From Vitellaria paradoxa (lineage: Eukaryota > Streptophyta > Magnoliopsida > Ericales > Sapotaceae), in contig CM034236.1 in NCBI GenBank assembly GCA_019916065.1, forward strand, positions 27,370,457 through 27,434,456: a stretch of DNA of 64,000 nucleotides, read 5' to 3'. The notes under the pieces were generated by a model. That model did not search any database and was not told the DNA's origin. It saw only the letters and a list, made by a program, of their open reading frames with translations. The position numbers and the translations under genes were made by a program. Positions 10,912 through 20,363 of this stretch are shown piece by piece. Position 1 is the stretch's first letter. Every line of letters begins with the position of its first letter.

Positions 10912-10929
10912 TGGCGCCGTTGCTGGGGA
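10912..10929 (+). promoter_or_regulatory. Athila-1 primer-binding site (tRNA-Asp)
   Basis: TGGCGCCGTTGCTGGGGA begins 6 bp after the 5' LTR. It pairs with the 3' end of plant tRNA-Asp with one mismatch (T for C); Athila-2 has the perfect form. This primer choice is typical of Athila/Tat elements. Confidence 0.9.
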
Positions 10930-11109
10930 ACCAATCTTAGTTTTTAGGTTATTAGAATTTTAGGATTAAATTTAATTTAATTTAAAAAAAACGTAAAACT
11001 TAAAAATTTCCAAAAATTTCCTAAGTCCCATAACCTTACTTAGTGGTCCAGACACCTAGGTCTTTGGTCTGGACCATAGTTCATTCATTTAATTTAGCTT
11101 TCTTAGCTT

Positions 11110-12831
11110 ATGAGCTTTTGGACTCGTAGTGAAGAAGGTCGATTAGAACGTTCTAAGTTTCTAAATCCTCTCTTTGAACTTGAAAATTTTTTAGGAGAAT
11201 CTCCAAATCTTAGGACCTCTAATCCAATCTTAGAAATGGTTGAGGAACAAGCTGTTGCAGCTAGGCGATCCATGAGGGATATCTTGCAATAGAATAGGCA
11301 CACTCTGGAATCCTGTATAGTGTGGCCTGAAAACCACACTTTTCACTTTAAACCAGAGATGATACAATTGTTACCTACCTTCCACGGTATGGATTCAGAG
11401 AATCCATACGACCACTTAACTCACTTTAGGAACATCTGTGTCAGCATAAAGGATCAAGGATGCCCATTAGAATTAGTATTTCTTAAGCTCTTCCCATTTT
11501 CATTGCAAGATAAGGCTGTTAGATGGTTTGAATTCTTACCATCTAATTCCATTCGCACTTGGGATGAAATGCAAGCCATGTTTCTAAATAAGTTTTTTCC
11601 ACCTAACAGAACTAATGCAATACAGCATCAAATTCTAAACTTTGCTCCACAACATAGCGAAATGTTTTATCAAAGCTGGGAGAGATTTAAAACTCTCTTA
11701 CATTCCTGTCCTCACCATGGATTTGAGGTTTGGCGTCTAGCTAGTATTTTCTATGGATCATTGACGCCACAATTAAAACAATTTGTGGAGACAATGTGCA
11801 ATGGGCAGTTTTACGATAAAACTCCCGAAGAATCTTATGAATACTTCGAGTTTTTAGCTGAAAATGCACAAACATGGGATACCACGGGATCTCATAATAC
11901 TCAGAATACTAGTGGTTCTTCTATTCGAGGTTTGCATCACTTAAGTGAAACTGATGACCTTAAGGCAAGACTAACAATACTGACCCGAGAAATTGAGACC
12001 CTTAAGATTGAAAAGGACACACCAATAGTCAAAGAACCCGTAGCAAATGTCTATTGTGTAACTTGTGATAGCCAATCTCATAGAACGGATGATTGTCCTA
12101 GTATGCCCATGTGTAGAGAAGTTGTGCAGAATCAGTTATCTAGCGAACTCGTTGTCCATGCTATATACTAATACCGACCTCCATATCGTGGACAAAGTTT
12201 GGGAGGAAATCCGTATTCTGAAACATATAATCCAGCCGTGAGGAACCATCCAAATTTCAGTTGGAGAAATAATGAAGCTCAAATGCCACAACCTTATCAT
12301 ACTCCACCTCCTCCAATTCCTCAAGTTCCAGTCACTAATCCAGGATTACCTCAGAATGTGGGACCTTCACATCATACTCCATACATTCCTCCAAATAAGA
12401 GGTCCACGGAAGAAACACTTCAACAATTTATGAACACACAATCCACACTTTGGGCTCAAAATAATAGAACTTTGGATGATATTAAGGGGCAATTGACTCT
12501 TTTAACTCAAACTTTGACCGCACAACCTAAAGGGCAATTCCCTGCTCAACCACGTCCAAATCTGACCGCCCAAGTAAAAAATGTTAAAGGGTCTTCCAAT
12601 CTGCCTAGCAATATTGAACAGGTACAAAACATCACGACGCTTAGGAGTGGTAAAACTATAGATAAAACCATTCACCCTAAGATGGTTGAGGTTAGGGAAG
12701 AGTTAGAACCTAAGCAGATGTTGGAAGATAATAGGAGGGAAGGAAAACAACATATAGTCATGGAAGAAGAGGAGTCTGAGAAAGAGAAGAATAAGGAAGA
12801 GAAAGGGGAGAAACAAAAGGGAAAAGAATAA
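11110..12831 (+). pseudogene. Athila-1 gag
   Basis: Starts at ATG 11110, homologous to the Athila-2 gag start. Open pieces are 11110-11292, 11320-12171 (283 aa) and 12199-12831, parted by TAG at 11290 and TAA at 12169 where Athila-2 is open. The 283-aa piece holds the capsid-like retrotransposon gag domain (an ENPYDHLTHFRNIC start, then a WFEFLPSNSIRTWDEM and FFPPNRT segment) and a C-X2-C-X4-H-X4-C zinc knuckle near 12056-12100. The last part is Pro/Gln-rich and ends in a Lys/Glu-rich tail. Gag packages element RNA. Only two or three point changes break this frame, so it may have been functional until recently. Confidence 0.9.
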
Positions 12832-12837
12832 GAACCA

Positions 12838-13916
12838 ATGTTAGTACCTAGAGAATACGTCCCTAAAGCACCCTTCCCTCAGAGATTTTTGAAAGCTAGG
12901 AAAGAAGCCCAAGTAGCTGAATTGCTAGAGGTATTCAAACAAGTGAAAATTAATATACCTCTCCTTGATGCAATTAAGCAATTCCCTTCTTATGCTAAAT
13001 TCCTCAAGGAATTATGCACTGTGAAAAGGGGCTTAAATGTAAAAGAAAAAGCATTCCTCACTAAGCAAGCGAGTGCCATAGTACAATGTCATGCACCCCC
13101 TAAATATAAAGACCCGGGATGTCCAACTATATCTTGTTATATAGGGAGGTATTACATTAGCAGAGCACTGCTTGACTTAGGAGCAAGTGTGAATTTGCTC
13201 CCCTACTCAGTGTACGAGCAACTGGGCTTAGGCGAAATAAAACCTACCCGTGTGACCTTACAACTTGTAGATAGATCAATTAAAGTCCCACGAGATATAG
13301 TTGAAGATGTCCTGGTGTAAGTGGAAGATTTTTATTTTCCAGTGGATTTTATAATCCTAGATACTCAACCACTTACCAGTTTATCTACACCTAATCAGAC
13401 ACTAGTGATTTTAGGACGACCATTCTTAGCAACATCGAATGCTTTAATTAACTGCAGGAATGGATCCATGAAAATGACTTTTGGTAACATTGAGTTTGAA
13501 ACGAATATCTTTCATGTTACCAAAAACTAAAAGAGGTGCCTGATATACAAGAAGTAGATTTAGTAGAATCTATGGTCCAGGATTACATAGATCGTGAATT
13601 TGTCAAGGATCTTTTAGAAAAAGCTATTCACTTTAGTGAGGAGAATTTGAATTCCACGATATCAAACCAAGAGGTAGTTTGCATTGATTTTTTAGGTGTC
13701 GAGGGGATATTAGAAAACACTCAACCACGTTCCATGTTCACCTATGCAAATAATCTTGGGCCATATTTGTGGTTCAAAGATCACTCCAAGGTTATACATT
13801 CTCTTGTGTTCTCTACACTAGAAGCATACTCATTCTTGGCACCTCCTAGACTCGAGGAGAATATTTTATTCCTAAAACTATTTGGTAAGGCTCGGGAAAG
13901 ATTAGGAATTGGATAG
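12838..13916 (+). pseudogene. Athila-1 protease-like domain and truncated pol start
   Basis: After one stop (TAA, where Athila-2 has GAA) the frame continues as VPREYVPKAPFPQRF... into a retropepsin-like domain with ALLDLGASVNLLP (13168-13206). The DLG triad replaces the usual DTG/DSG, as is common in Athila. Pieces are 12838-13320, 13321-13530 and 13536-13916. Similarity to Athila-2 ends near the codons for ISNQE (~13675), just before the Athila-2 RT begins. The next ~75 codons, to TAG at 13914-13916, match nothing I recognise in Athila-2. So either a deletion joined pol to downstream DNA, or another sequence was acquired. The enzyme would cut Gag-Pol, but RT and integrase are absent. Confidence 0.85.
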
Positions 13917-14103
13917 TATAGTTTTGCATTAACCTTTGTATATTAGTAGATTAGATTTTTCTTTCTTTATTTTTGATTTATTGTTAGTTTATCTTTTCTT
14001 TCATTTTTATTTTTATTTTGTCTTTCTACTAACTCTTTTCTTCTTGTTTTATTTTTCTTTTATTTTTATCTTTTTTTAATTCTAACATACTGCTTGAATA
14101 GTT
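13917..14103 (+). other. Athila-1 T-rich non-coding stretch up to the LINE-1 target site
   Basis: Pyrimidine-rich DNA (runs of TTTTC and TTTTA) without ORFs. Its last 18 bp, CATACTGCTTGAATAGTT (14086-14103), are repeated at 16563-16580 and form the LINE-1 target-site duplication. Confidence 0.7.
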
Positions 14104-16562
14104 TTTTTTTTTTTGGGTAGGTAAGCGTTGTTTTTATATTACCAAAAAATTTGATTTACAATGAGTTCAATACATCCTCAAAAGGGGCATACCCCGTTTA
14201 AGGCACATCCTCAAAAAAGGTACACAATCTAGCTAATCCACTAAATTTCCACTTACATCCCAAGTGGATAGGCTAGGTAGCAAAAACAACATCCGAATTT
14301 ATTTTTTCCTTGCCTTACTTGGTTTAGAGCTAGTCTCCTTAATGATGCTTCCAATTAGTTGTGCTTGGGAGGAGATTGGTGTAGTGTTTACATATTCCGT
14401 TCCTTGCTTAGTTAAAGCCTCATCACCCTCCAGCTCTCTAGTTGGCTTGCCTTTATTTTCTTCATTTGCTTGCTCTTCTTCTTGGCATGTTGAAAGTACA
14501 TCAAAAATGTTGGATGAAGGTAATGAAATTATCTTTTCATCCTCCAATGCCGAATTGCTTCTTCCCCTATTCCCCACCTCTTGCCATTCTTCCTTCGCTT
14601 GTTGCTCCTTAACTTCTTTAACTTTCCATTCTTTCTTGATGTGCTTAGCTTCATTTTTCGGCCTTGAGGGACAAGAGGAAGTGGAATGACCAAAAGCTTT
14701 GCATTCTTCACACTTTTTTGGCTTCCATGGAACTTCCACTTTGACTTCATATGGAGTACCATATCCCAAATTGATTTTGAAGGATTTGGGGATGTCTTTG
14801 TCAACTTGCGCTTCAATACAAATTCTAGCAAAAGTGAGCCGACTTCTCTTTTGCGTGTATTCATCAAGGAAAAGAGGCTTCCCAATTATGCTAGCTACAT
14901 AACTCAGACCTTCCTCTGTCCATAGTTCTAATGGGACATTGTAGAATTTCACCCAAATGGGCAATGAAGAGAATTCCTCCTTGTTTAATTGCATGCCCGG
15001 TTGCCATCTTTTAATAAGAATTAGCCGATTACCACAATAGTAGGGACCCCTATCTAGTATTGACCTCAATGCATCCTCACTCTTGATATTAAAAATGTAG
15101 AAACCATTTTCAAGGGTGACAACCTCTATAACCTCCTCTGCCCATTTTTTCATTGCCCATGTCTTAACATAATGAAAGGAATTCCATTTGTCAACAAAAT
15201 AGCCTACTAGGACATGCTCCCAATGAATGTAGCCTTTCTTTGAAATTTCAATTGGAATTCTAAGTTCATTTTCATTTAAATCAACATTGAAGAACCTAAG
15301 ACTTGTTGCCTTTTTTTCACCTTTTGGACCGAATAGAGAAGGCCATAGAGACTTACTTGGCTCGGCTGGAACCGGTTCTGTTATTGTGCTTGCACCCGAG
15401 AGGAGGCTTGAATTGAAAGCTTCTCTCTTTAATTTGTCACGTGAGTTGAAGGGGTGTGGCCCACCAACCAAATTGCTTTTCGGTTGTTCTGTTATGTATT
15501 CTGCATCTTTACTTGCACTTGAACTAGAATGAGGTGTCCCACCTTTGGAGGCTTCACCATGGGGCCCGCCACTATACCTTGTCTTCAAATAGCAATTCGG
15601 GGAAGGAAAGTCACCAGACAGTAAGTCAAATATGGCTGCACTAGAGTGGGAAACCAAGGGATAAATACTTTCTTTTTGCCCGATTACACTTGGGGTAATT
15701 GAAGTGGGTCCCTCCACTTCACTTAAGTCAACTCCCAATGTTGGATTCCAGCTGGTTTCGGCTGCTTCATCTTCCTTAACCCCCGGTTTAATGGTTTGAC
15801 CATTTTGCCTTTGCACGGCAGCACATGGGGTAGCAAAAGTGGACCCACAAGTATTGTCCATATATGCTTTTGGAGATTGGGTTTGCACGGCTATGTCCCC
15901 CACCTGAGCGGGAAAAGTCCCGCGCAACGCAACATTGTCCCAGCAAGTGAGATCTCTTGGTGAGTCTTCCATGGCTCCTTCTTTCCGAACTATATTGATT
16001 GGATCATTGGCTCGGATGTTTGAGGTTGTTGAAAGGCCCGTTGGTTGCTGCTCCCTACACCGGTCATACTTTGCAAGATTCATCTCCATTTCACGGCTTG
16101 GCTGGGAGACTACAACACTCCTCTTGTTGTCTTTGCAGGCCACTTGATGTTCCTTCTTCTTCCTCACATCCGAAGCAATCCCCTTTGGAGTTGAGCTAGC
16201 CTTAAGTTTCCTTAATCGCTCAGCTACTTTGGACATAATTTCTGGTGATTGCTCCTCCACTTGAACTTGGCTAACCGGGGGACTACAACAAAGAAAATTA
16301 TCATAAAAATCATCTTCAACATACCTTTCATCATCTGAATTTGATAGAATTGTTTGAGCACGGGAACTTGATGATTGAACATTTGGACCTCCACTTTTAA
16401 CTAGCTTTTCTTTAACCAAACTTGCATGAAATTGTTTGAGTGAAAGCTTGGTTGCTGAATTTTTCTTCACCCGAGCTGCCTTCCCCATCAATACGAGTTT
16501 GAAATGTAGAGATTTTAGAGAGAGAAAATTTTAGAGAGAGAAGCTCTCAACTTTGCCCATTT
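14104..16562 (-). mobile_element. LINE-1: ORF1-only plant L1 ('half-LINE') with target-site duplication
   Basis: On the minus strand: a short 5' UTR (16562-16492) with CTTCTCTCTCTAAAATT motifs shared with LINE-2, a full ORF1, a ~180-bp 3' UTR, and an A-tail (T-run 14104-14114 on the plus strand). Perfect 18-bp duplications flank it. The 3' end (TACC before the A-tail; a GGGGCATACCCC-like block at ~14183) matches the LINE-2 3' end. Both ends are thus those of a complete element, yet the whole ORF2 (endonuclease and RT) is missing. It must have been mobilised by another LINE. Confidence 0.9.
14299..16491 (-). CDS. LINE-1 ORF1 protein, DUF4283/zinc-knuckle nucleic-acid binder (730 aa)
   Basis: Uninterrupted 730-codon frame. 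Residues 1-~390 are a low-complexity, Ser/Lys/Glu-rich tail. About 400-590 form the DUF4283 domain typical of plant L1 ORF1 proteins (KKWAEEVIEVVTLENGFYIF..., then LPIWVKFYNVPLELW). A zinc knuckle, CEECKAFGHSTSSC (C-X2-C-X4-H-X4-C), lies at 594-607, and the C-terminus is charged. Such proteins bind LINE RNA in the ribonucleoprotein used for target-primed reverse transcription. No ORF2 follows: the stop is ~180 bp from the A-tail. The open frame despite the missing ORF2 suggests recent insertion or selection on ORF1. The ATG at 16491 was chosen because the frame is closed upstream and the shared 5' UTR motif precedes it. Confidence 0.9.
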   Translation of the reverse strand: MMGKAARVKKNSATKLSLKQFHASLVKEKLVKSGGPNVQSSSSRAQTILSNSDDERYVEDDFYDNFLCCSPPVSQVQVEEQSPEIMSKVAERLRKLKASSTPKGIASDVRKKKEHQVACKDNKRSVVVSQPSREMEMNLAKYDRCREQQPTGLSTTSNIRANDPINIVRKEGAMEDSPRDLTCWDNVALRGTFPAQVGDIAVQTQSPKAYMDNTCGSTFATPCAAVQRQNGQTIKPGVKEDEAAETSWNPTLGVDLSEVEGPTSITPSVIGQKESIYPLVSHSSAAIFDLLSGDFPSPNCYLKTRYSGGPHGEASKGGTPHSSSSASKDAEYITEQPKSNLVGGPHPFNSRDKLKREAFNSSLLSGASTITEPVPAEPSKSLWPSLFGPKGEKKATSLRFFNVDLNENELRIPIEISKKGYIHWEHVLVGYFVDKWNSFHYVKTWAMKKWAEEVIEVVTLENGFYIFNIKSEDALRSILDRGPYYCGNRLILIKRWQPGMQLNKEEFSSLPIWVKFYNVPLELWTEEGLSYVASIIGKPLFLDEYTQKRSRLTFARICIEAQVDKDIPKSFKINLGYGTPYEVKVEVPWKPKKCEECKAFGHSTSSCPSRPKNEAKHIKKEWKVKEVKEQQAKEEWQEVGNRGRSNSALEDEKIISLPSSNIFDVLSTCQEEEQANEENKGKPTRELEGDEALTKQGTEYVNTTPISSQAQLIGSIIKETSSKPSKARKK

Positions 16563-16709
16563 CATACTGCTTGAATAGTTCTTTTGGTTTTTCTTCAAAA
16601 TAAAGAAGCGCTTGAGGTAATATCCTTTTTTGTTTTGGTAAGTAAGTGAATTTAGATTATAGGGAAAATTTACATCATCAAGGGGGCATTCCCCCGTATA
16701 CTGTACAAA

Positions 16710-19700
16710 CTATACATAATTACTTAATGGGATCTCCCATCTGTTACAAAAGTTAAGATTTTCATCATTGAGCTTAAAAGCATACACTTGAGAAGCTTTC
16801 ACTCTAACAACATGTTTGATTTCCTTAAGCAGCATAGTAGTGGTTGATGAAGTCCCCATGAAGATCCGAGCATTCCTTTCTTTCCATATATAGTAAATCA
16901 AGGCAGACCAAGCTATCTTGCATAGTGTGCTAATGAAGCATTTGTTATTGAATTTACCTGAAGCCCATTCAATTTCATTCGGCCAAGATTGAGTTCCTTT
17001 GGTGATGGAGCATAAGTTGAGAACCATTTGCCTCAATTCCCTTGATAAGGAGCACTGAAAAAAGAGATGTTCTATAGTTTCCACTCCTTGATTGCAAAGT
17101 AGGCATGCTGTGTCATTAGAGATTCCCCATTTCACTATCTTGTCTTTAGTGTTTAGTTTACCTTTTATTGCCAACCATGATATAAAGCTAAAACGTGGGA
17201 CATGGTTAGGGAACCACAGAAGCTTGTTCCATTTAACCTTTGGAGCCTGAATCCTGATGGCATTCCAAGTAGCTGAAGCTTTGTAAGTTCCATCTTTGGA
17301 GGCTTTCCAAACGAATGTGTCTTGGTGGCAAGAAGGTAGGTACTCTAGTGGTCTCTCCTTTATTATCTCTCTTAGCTCCCAAGTGGTGGGATAGGGCCAA
17401 CGCCATTGTCCATTTGCTATCACCCTTGAGACTTTAGCATCTCTTGGGATTCCTGCATCATAAGCAACTCTAGCCGTGTACTTAGGAATTAAGGGGCCCA
17501 TCGGATGCCAATTTGAGTACCAAAGTGATATGGTCTCGCCATTCCCAACCTTATAGTAAGACAAGTGGATAGCAACCTCTCTAAGTTTCAGTATTTTTCT
17601 CCATGTCCATGAACAGTCTGATGGGGTTTTAATCTCCCAAAAGCATTTACCTTTTAGTAAGTTGGAGTAACACCAATCTACCCACAAAGATTGTCTTATA
17701 GTACAGATGGCCCAAAGATGTCTCAGCATTGAAGCTTTATTCCATTCAATTAGGTTCTGTATGCCAAGTCCCCCTTCCTTAGTAGGAAGACATACATCAT
17801 TCCATGCAACTTTGCAACCCCATTTCTTTAATTCTGCACCCGTCCACATAAATCTTCTCAAAATCTGCTCCATAGCATTGATCACTTTTTTTGGAAATAT
17901 GAAGTGGATACTCCAGTACACTTGTATGCTGAAGAGGATGGATTTGATAAGCACTAGTCTTCCTGCATAAGATAGAGCCTTGGATGTCCAACTCTGTACT
18001 CTTTTGAGGATCTTGTCAATTAACTCCTTACAATCATCATATTTAAGCTTTGTAGAGATTAGAGGCACACCAAGATACTTCACAGGCAATTCTCCCATCT
18101 GGAACCCAAGCAATGAACATAAGTGTTGCTTTTGTTGGAGATTGATGCCACTTATAAATATCCTACTCTTGCTCCCATTTGGTTGCAACCCTGAGTATTT
18201 ATGAAATTCCAGCAAAGCTTCTTGAATGATAAGAAAAGATGGCTCATTTGGGTAGCATAGAATGAATAAGTCATCTGCAAAGCATATATGGTTGATAGGA
18301 GGGTCCAAGCATTTTGGATGATAAGAAAAGTCACCTTGTTGGGCAAGCTTATTAAAAAGTCTTGTGAAGAACTCCATAATCAAGATGAAGAGGTAGGGAG
18401 ATAAAGGATCACCCTGCCTAAGTCCCCTTGCTCCTGGGAAATATCCTTCCAATACACCATTGAGAGAAACAGAGAAATGAGGAGTTGTAATGCAAGTTTC
18501 AATCCACCTAATAAATCTAGGTGGGAGACTCAAAGCATACAGAATATCCATAATTAGATCCCATGAGACCGAATCAAAGGCCTTCCTTAAATCAATCTTC
18601 ATGGCACATCTTGGGGATAGGTTCTTTCTATGGTAATTCCTTACTAGTTCTTGCATTAGCAGTATTTGATCAGAAATGGATCTCCCTTTGACAAAGGCAG
18701 CTTGCTGGGGGCCTATTATGTTGGGCAATATCATCTTCATTCTGTTAGCAAGGATCTTGGAAATGCATTTATAAACAGTGGAGCAGCATGAAATTGGCCG
18801 ATAATCTGCAACAGTGCTGGGATTGGGAACTTTAGGAATTAAGGCAATGATGGTTGAATTAACTTCCTTGAGTAGCTTGGCTGAATTAAAGAAAGCTTTA
18901 ATAGCATCTGTAAAATCTTGGCCTACTACTTCCCAAGCTTTTTTGAAGAAAAATGAGGTAAACCCATCCGGTCCAGGTGCTTTATGGCTTGGTAGTGAAA
19001 AAAGAGTATCCTTGATCTCATCATCGGCTATTTCCCTTTCAAGAGTATCCATTGCTTCAGTTGAAAGAACCTGCTGCATAATCATTTTCACTTCATTCCC
19101 TGCATCTTTTGGATAGTTGAAAGGAGTACCCATAATCTTCTTAAAATGCTCAATAAAGATCTGCTTGACTTCCTCATAATCTTCATGCCGACCTCCTTGA
19201 TCATCTATGACTGATAAAATTTTATTTCTGGAACAGTGAGCTTTTACCTTTCGATGAAAATAGGAAGTATTCTGGTCTCTAGCTTTTATCAGGTTATCTC
19301 TAGCTTTTTGCTTGAAAAAGGACTCCTCTGCTGCGGCTAAATCCATGTAAGCTTCATAGGCCCTTTTCTCTTCTCCTGCAAGAATTTGACTTGTGGGATC
19401 GGCTTGAACTGCTTCTTGAATTTCTTCTAACTGTGCTTTAGCTTCAGCAACTCTGCTGGAAATGTTTCCATAATACTTAGCATTAAAGGATTTGAGTGCA
19501 GCTTTAAGAGCTTTAAGTTTGGAGCAAAGTCTGAACATGGGAGTGCCATCAACCTGCATTGACCAGACTTGTTCAACTATTGCTGGAAATTCCCTGTGAT
19601 TGGCCCAGAAATTGAAGAACTTGAATGGCTTCTTTCCATGCTTAACATCATTCCTTATAGCAATAAGAATTGGGCTGTGATCTGATAATCCAGCCGTAGG

Positions 19701-20363
19701 GAAAAAAGCTTCTGAATTGGGAAGGTTACCAAGCCAAGTTTCATTGATTAAAGCTCTATCCAATTTGCTGAGTATTCTACCTTCACCCTCTTGCTTGTTG
19801 CACCATGTGAAGAGGCATCCCGAGTACCTTAGATCTGTTACTTCTAAGGCATCCAGGCAGTCATTAAAGTCTTGAACAGCTTGATCGTCAATTCCTTGGC
19901 CTCCAGCTCTTTCACTACTTGACCTCACTACATTGAAGTCCCCCAAAATGATCCAAGGTGAGTTGCTGCCAATGAGAGTATGATTGCCCCTTAATTCTGT
20001 CCATAGAATCTCCCTTTCATGCCTGTCATTGGAAGCATAGACAAAGGTTGCATAGAATCTAATTGAAGAGTTTAGGTATGTGGCATGGCAAAATATGGAT
20101 TGTGAAGTACTGGAAATAATTCTTATATGAATAACAGAGGGATCCCATAGTAGCAAAATTCTAGCTGGAACATTGTCATCATAGTTACCAAAATAGTTGC
20201 AGGAAGCATTAATGGCTTTACAGATATTAGCAATATTTTGACTCTTAATCTTGGTTTCCAGAAGTCCAACAAGACCAAGAGAGTGCTTACAAAAAAATTT
20301 CCTTACTTCAGCCTGTTTTAAGGGGTGATTCAAACCCCTAGTATTCCATGCAGCAAAATTCAT
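16710..20363 (-). CDS. LINE-2 ORF2: endonuclease and reverse transcriptase (1217 aa)
   Basis: Uninterrupted 1217-codon frame. Residues 1-~230 are an exonuclease-endonuclease-phosphatase domain of the apurinic endonuclease type: AAWNTRGL at the start, LETK near 36, LGDFN near 143 and SDHSPI near 225 are the expected catalytic blocks. RT spans about 460-740, with APGPDGF..., PISCC, KAFDSV, LRQGDPLSP and the catalytic FADD near 694. A C-terminal zf-RVT region lies around 1040-1125 (WFPNHVPRFSFISWLAI...CLLCNQ...ETIEHLFFQC). The enzyme nicks target DNA and primes cDNA synthesis on it. The start ATG overlaps the ORF1 stop as ATGA, suggesting termination-reinitiation. All key residues I can place are present. 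Confidence 0.95.
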   Translation of the reverse strand: MNFAAWNTRGLNHPLKQAEVRKFFCKHSLGLVGLLETKIKSQNIANICKAINASCNYFGNYDDNVPARILLLWDPSVIHIRIISSTSQSIFCHATYLNSSIRFYATFVYASNDRHEREILWTELRGNHTLIGSNSPWIILGDFNVVRSSSERAGGQGIDDQAVQDFNDCLDALEVTDLRYSGCLFTWCNKQEGEGRILSKLDRALINETWLGNLPNSEAFFPTAGLSDHSPILIAIRNDVKHGKKPFKFFNFWANHREFPAIVEQVWSMQVDGTPMFRLCSKLKALKAALKSFNAKYYGNISSRVAEAKAQLEEIQEAVQADPTSQILAGEEKRAYEAYMDLAAAEESFFKQKARDNLIKARDQNTSYFHRKVKAHCSRNKILSVIDDQGGRHEDYEEVKQIFIEHFKKIMGTPFNYPKDAGNEVKMIMQQVLSTEAMDTLEREIADDEIKDTLFSLPSHKAPGPDGFTSFFFKKAWEVVGQDFTDAIKAFFNSAKLLKEVNSTIIALIPKVPNPSTVADYRPISCCSTVYKCISKILANRMKMILPNIIGPQQAAFVKGRSISDQILLMQELVRNYHRKNLSPRCAMKIDLRKAFDSVSWDLIMDILYALSLPPRFIRWIETCITTPHFSVSLNGVLEGYFPGARGLRQGDPLSPYLFILIMEFFTRLFNKLAQQGDFSYHPKCLDPPINHICFADDLFILCYPNEPSFLIIQEALLEFHKYSGLQPNGSKSRIFISGINLQQKQHLCSLLGFQMGELPVKYLGVPLISTKLKYDDCKELIDKILKRVQSWTSKALSYAGRLVLIKSILFSIQVYWSIHFIFPKKVINAMEQILRRFMWTGAELKKWGCKVAWNDVCLPTKEGGLGIQNLIEWNKASMLRHLWAICTIRQSLWVDWCYSNLLKGKCFWEIKTPSDCSWTWRKILKLREVAIHLSYYKVGNGETISLWYSNWHPMGPLIPKYTARVAYDAGIPRDAKVSRVIANGQWRWPYPTTWELREIIKERPLEYLPSCHQDTFVWKASKDGTYKASATWNAIRIQAPKVKWNKLLWFPNHVPRFSFISWLAIKGKLNTKDKIVKWGISNDTACLLCNQGVETIEHLFFQCSLSRELRQMVLNLCSITKGTQSWPNEIEWASGKFNNKCFISTLCKIAWSALIYYIWKERNARIFMGTSSTTTMLLKEIKHVVRVKASQVYAFKLNDENLNFCNRWEIPLSNYV

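Noticed and set aside
14299..16491. LINE-1 ORF1 as a host zinc-knuckle gene
   Set aside because: It has LINE 5' and 3' ends, an A-tail and an 18-bp target-site duplication, no introns and no promoter of its own, and lies inside Athila-1.
17707..19116. Plus-strand ORFs opposite LINE-2 ORF2 (and 20655-22277 opposite ORF1)
   Set aside because: They are antisense shadows of long intact LINE frames.
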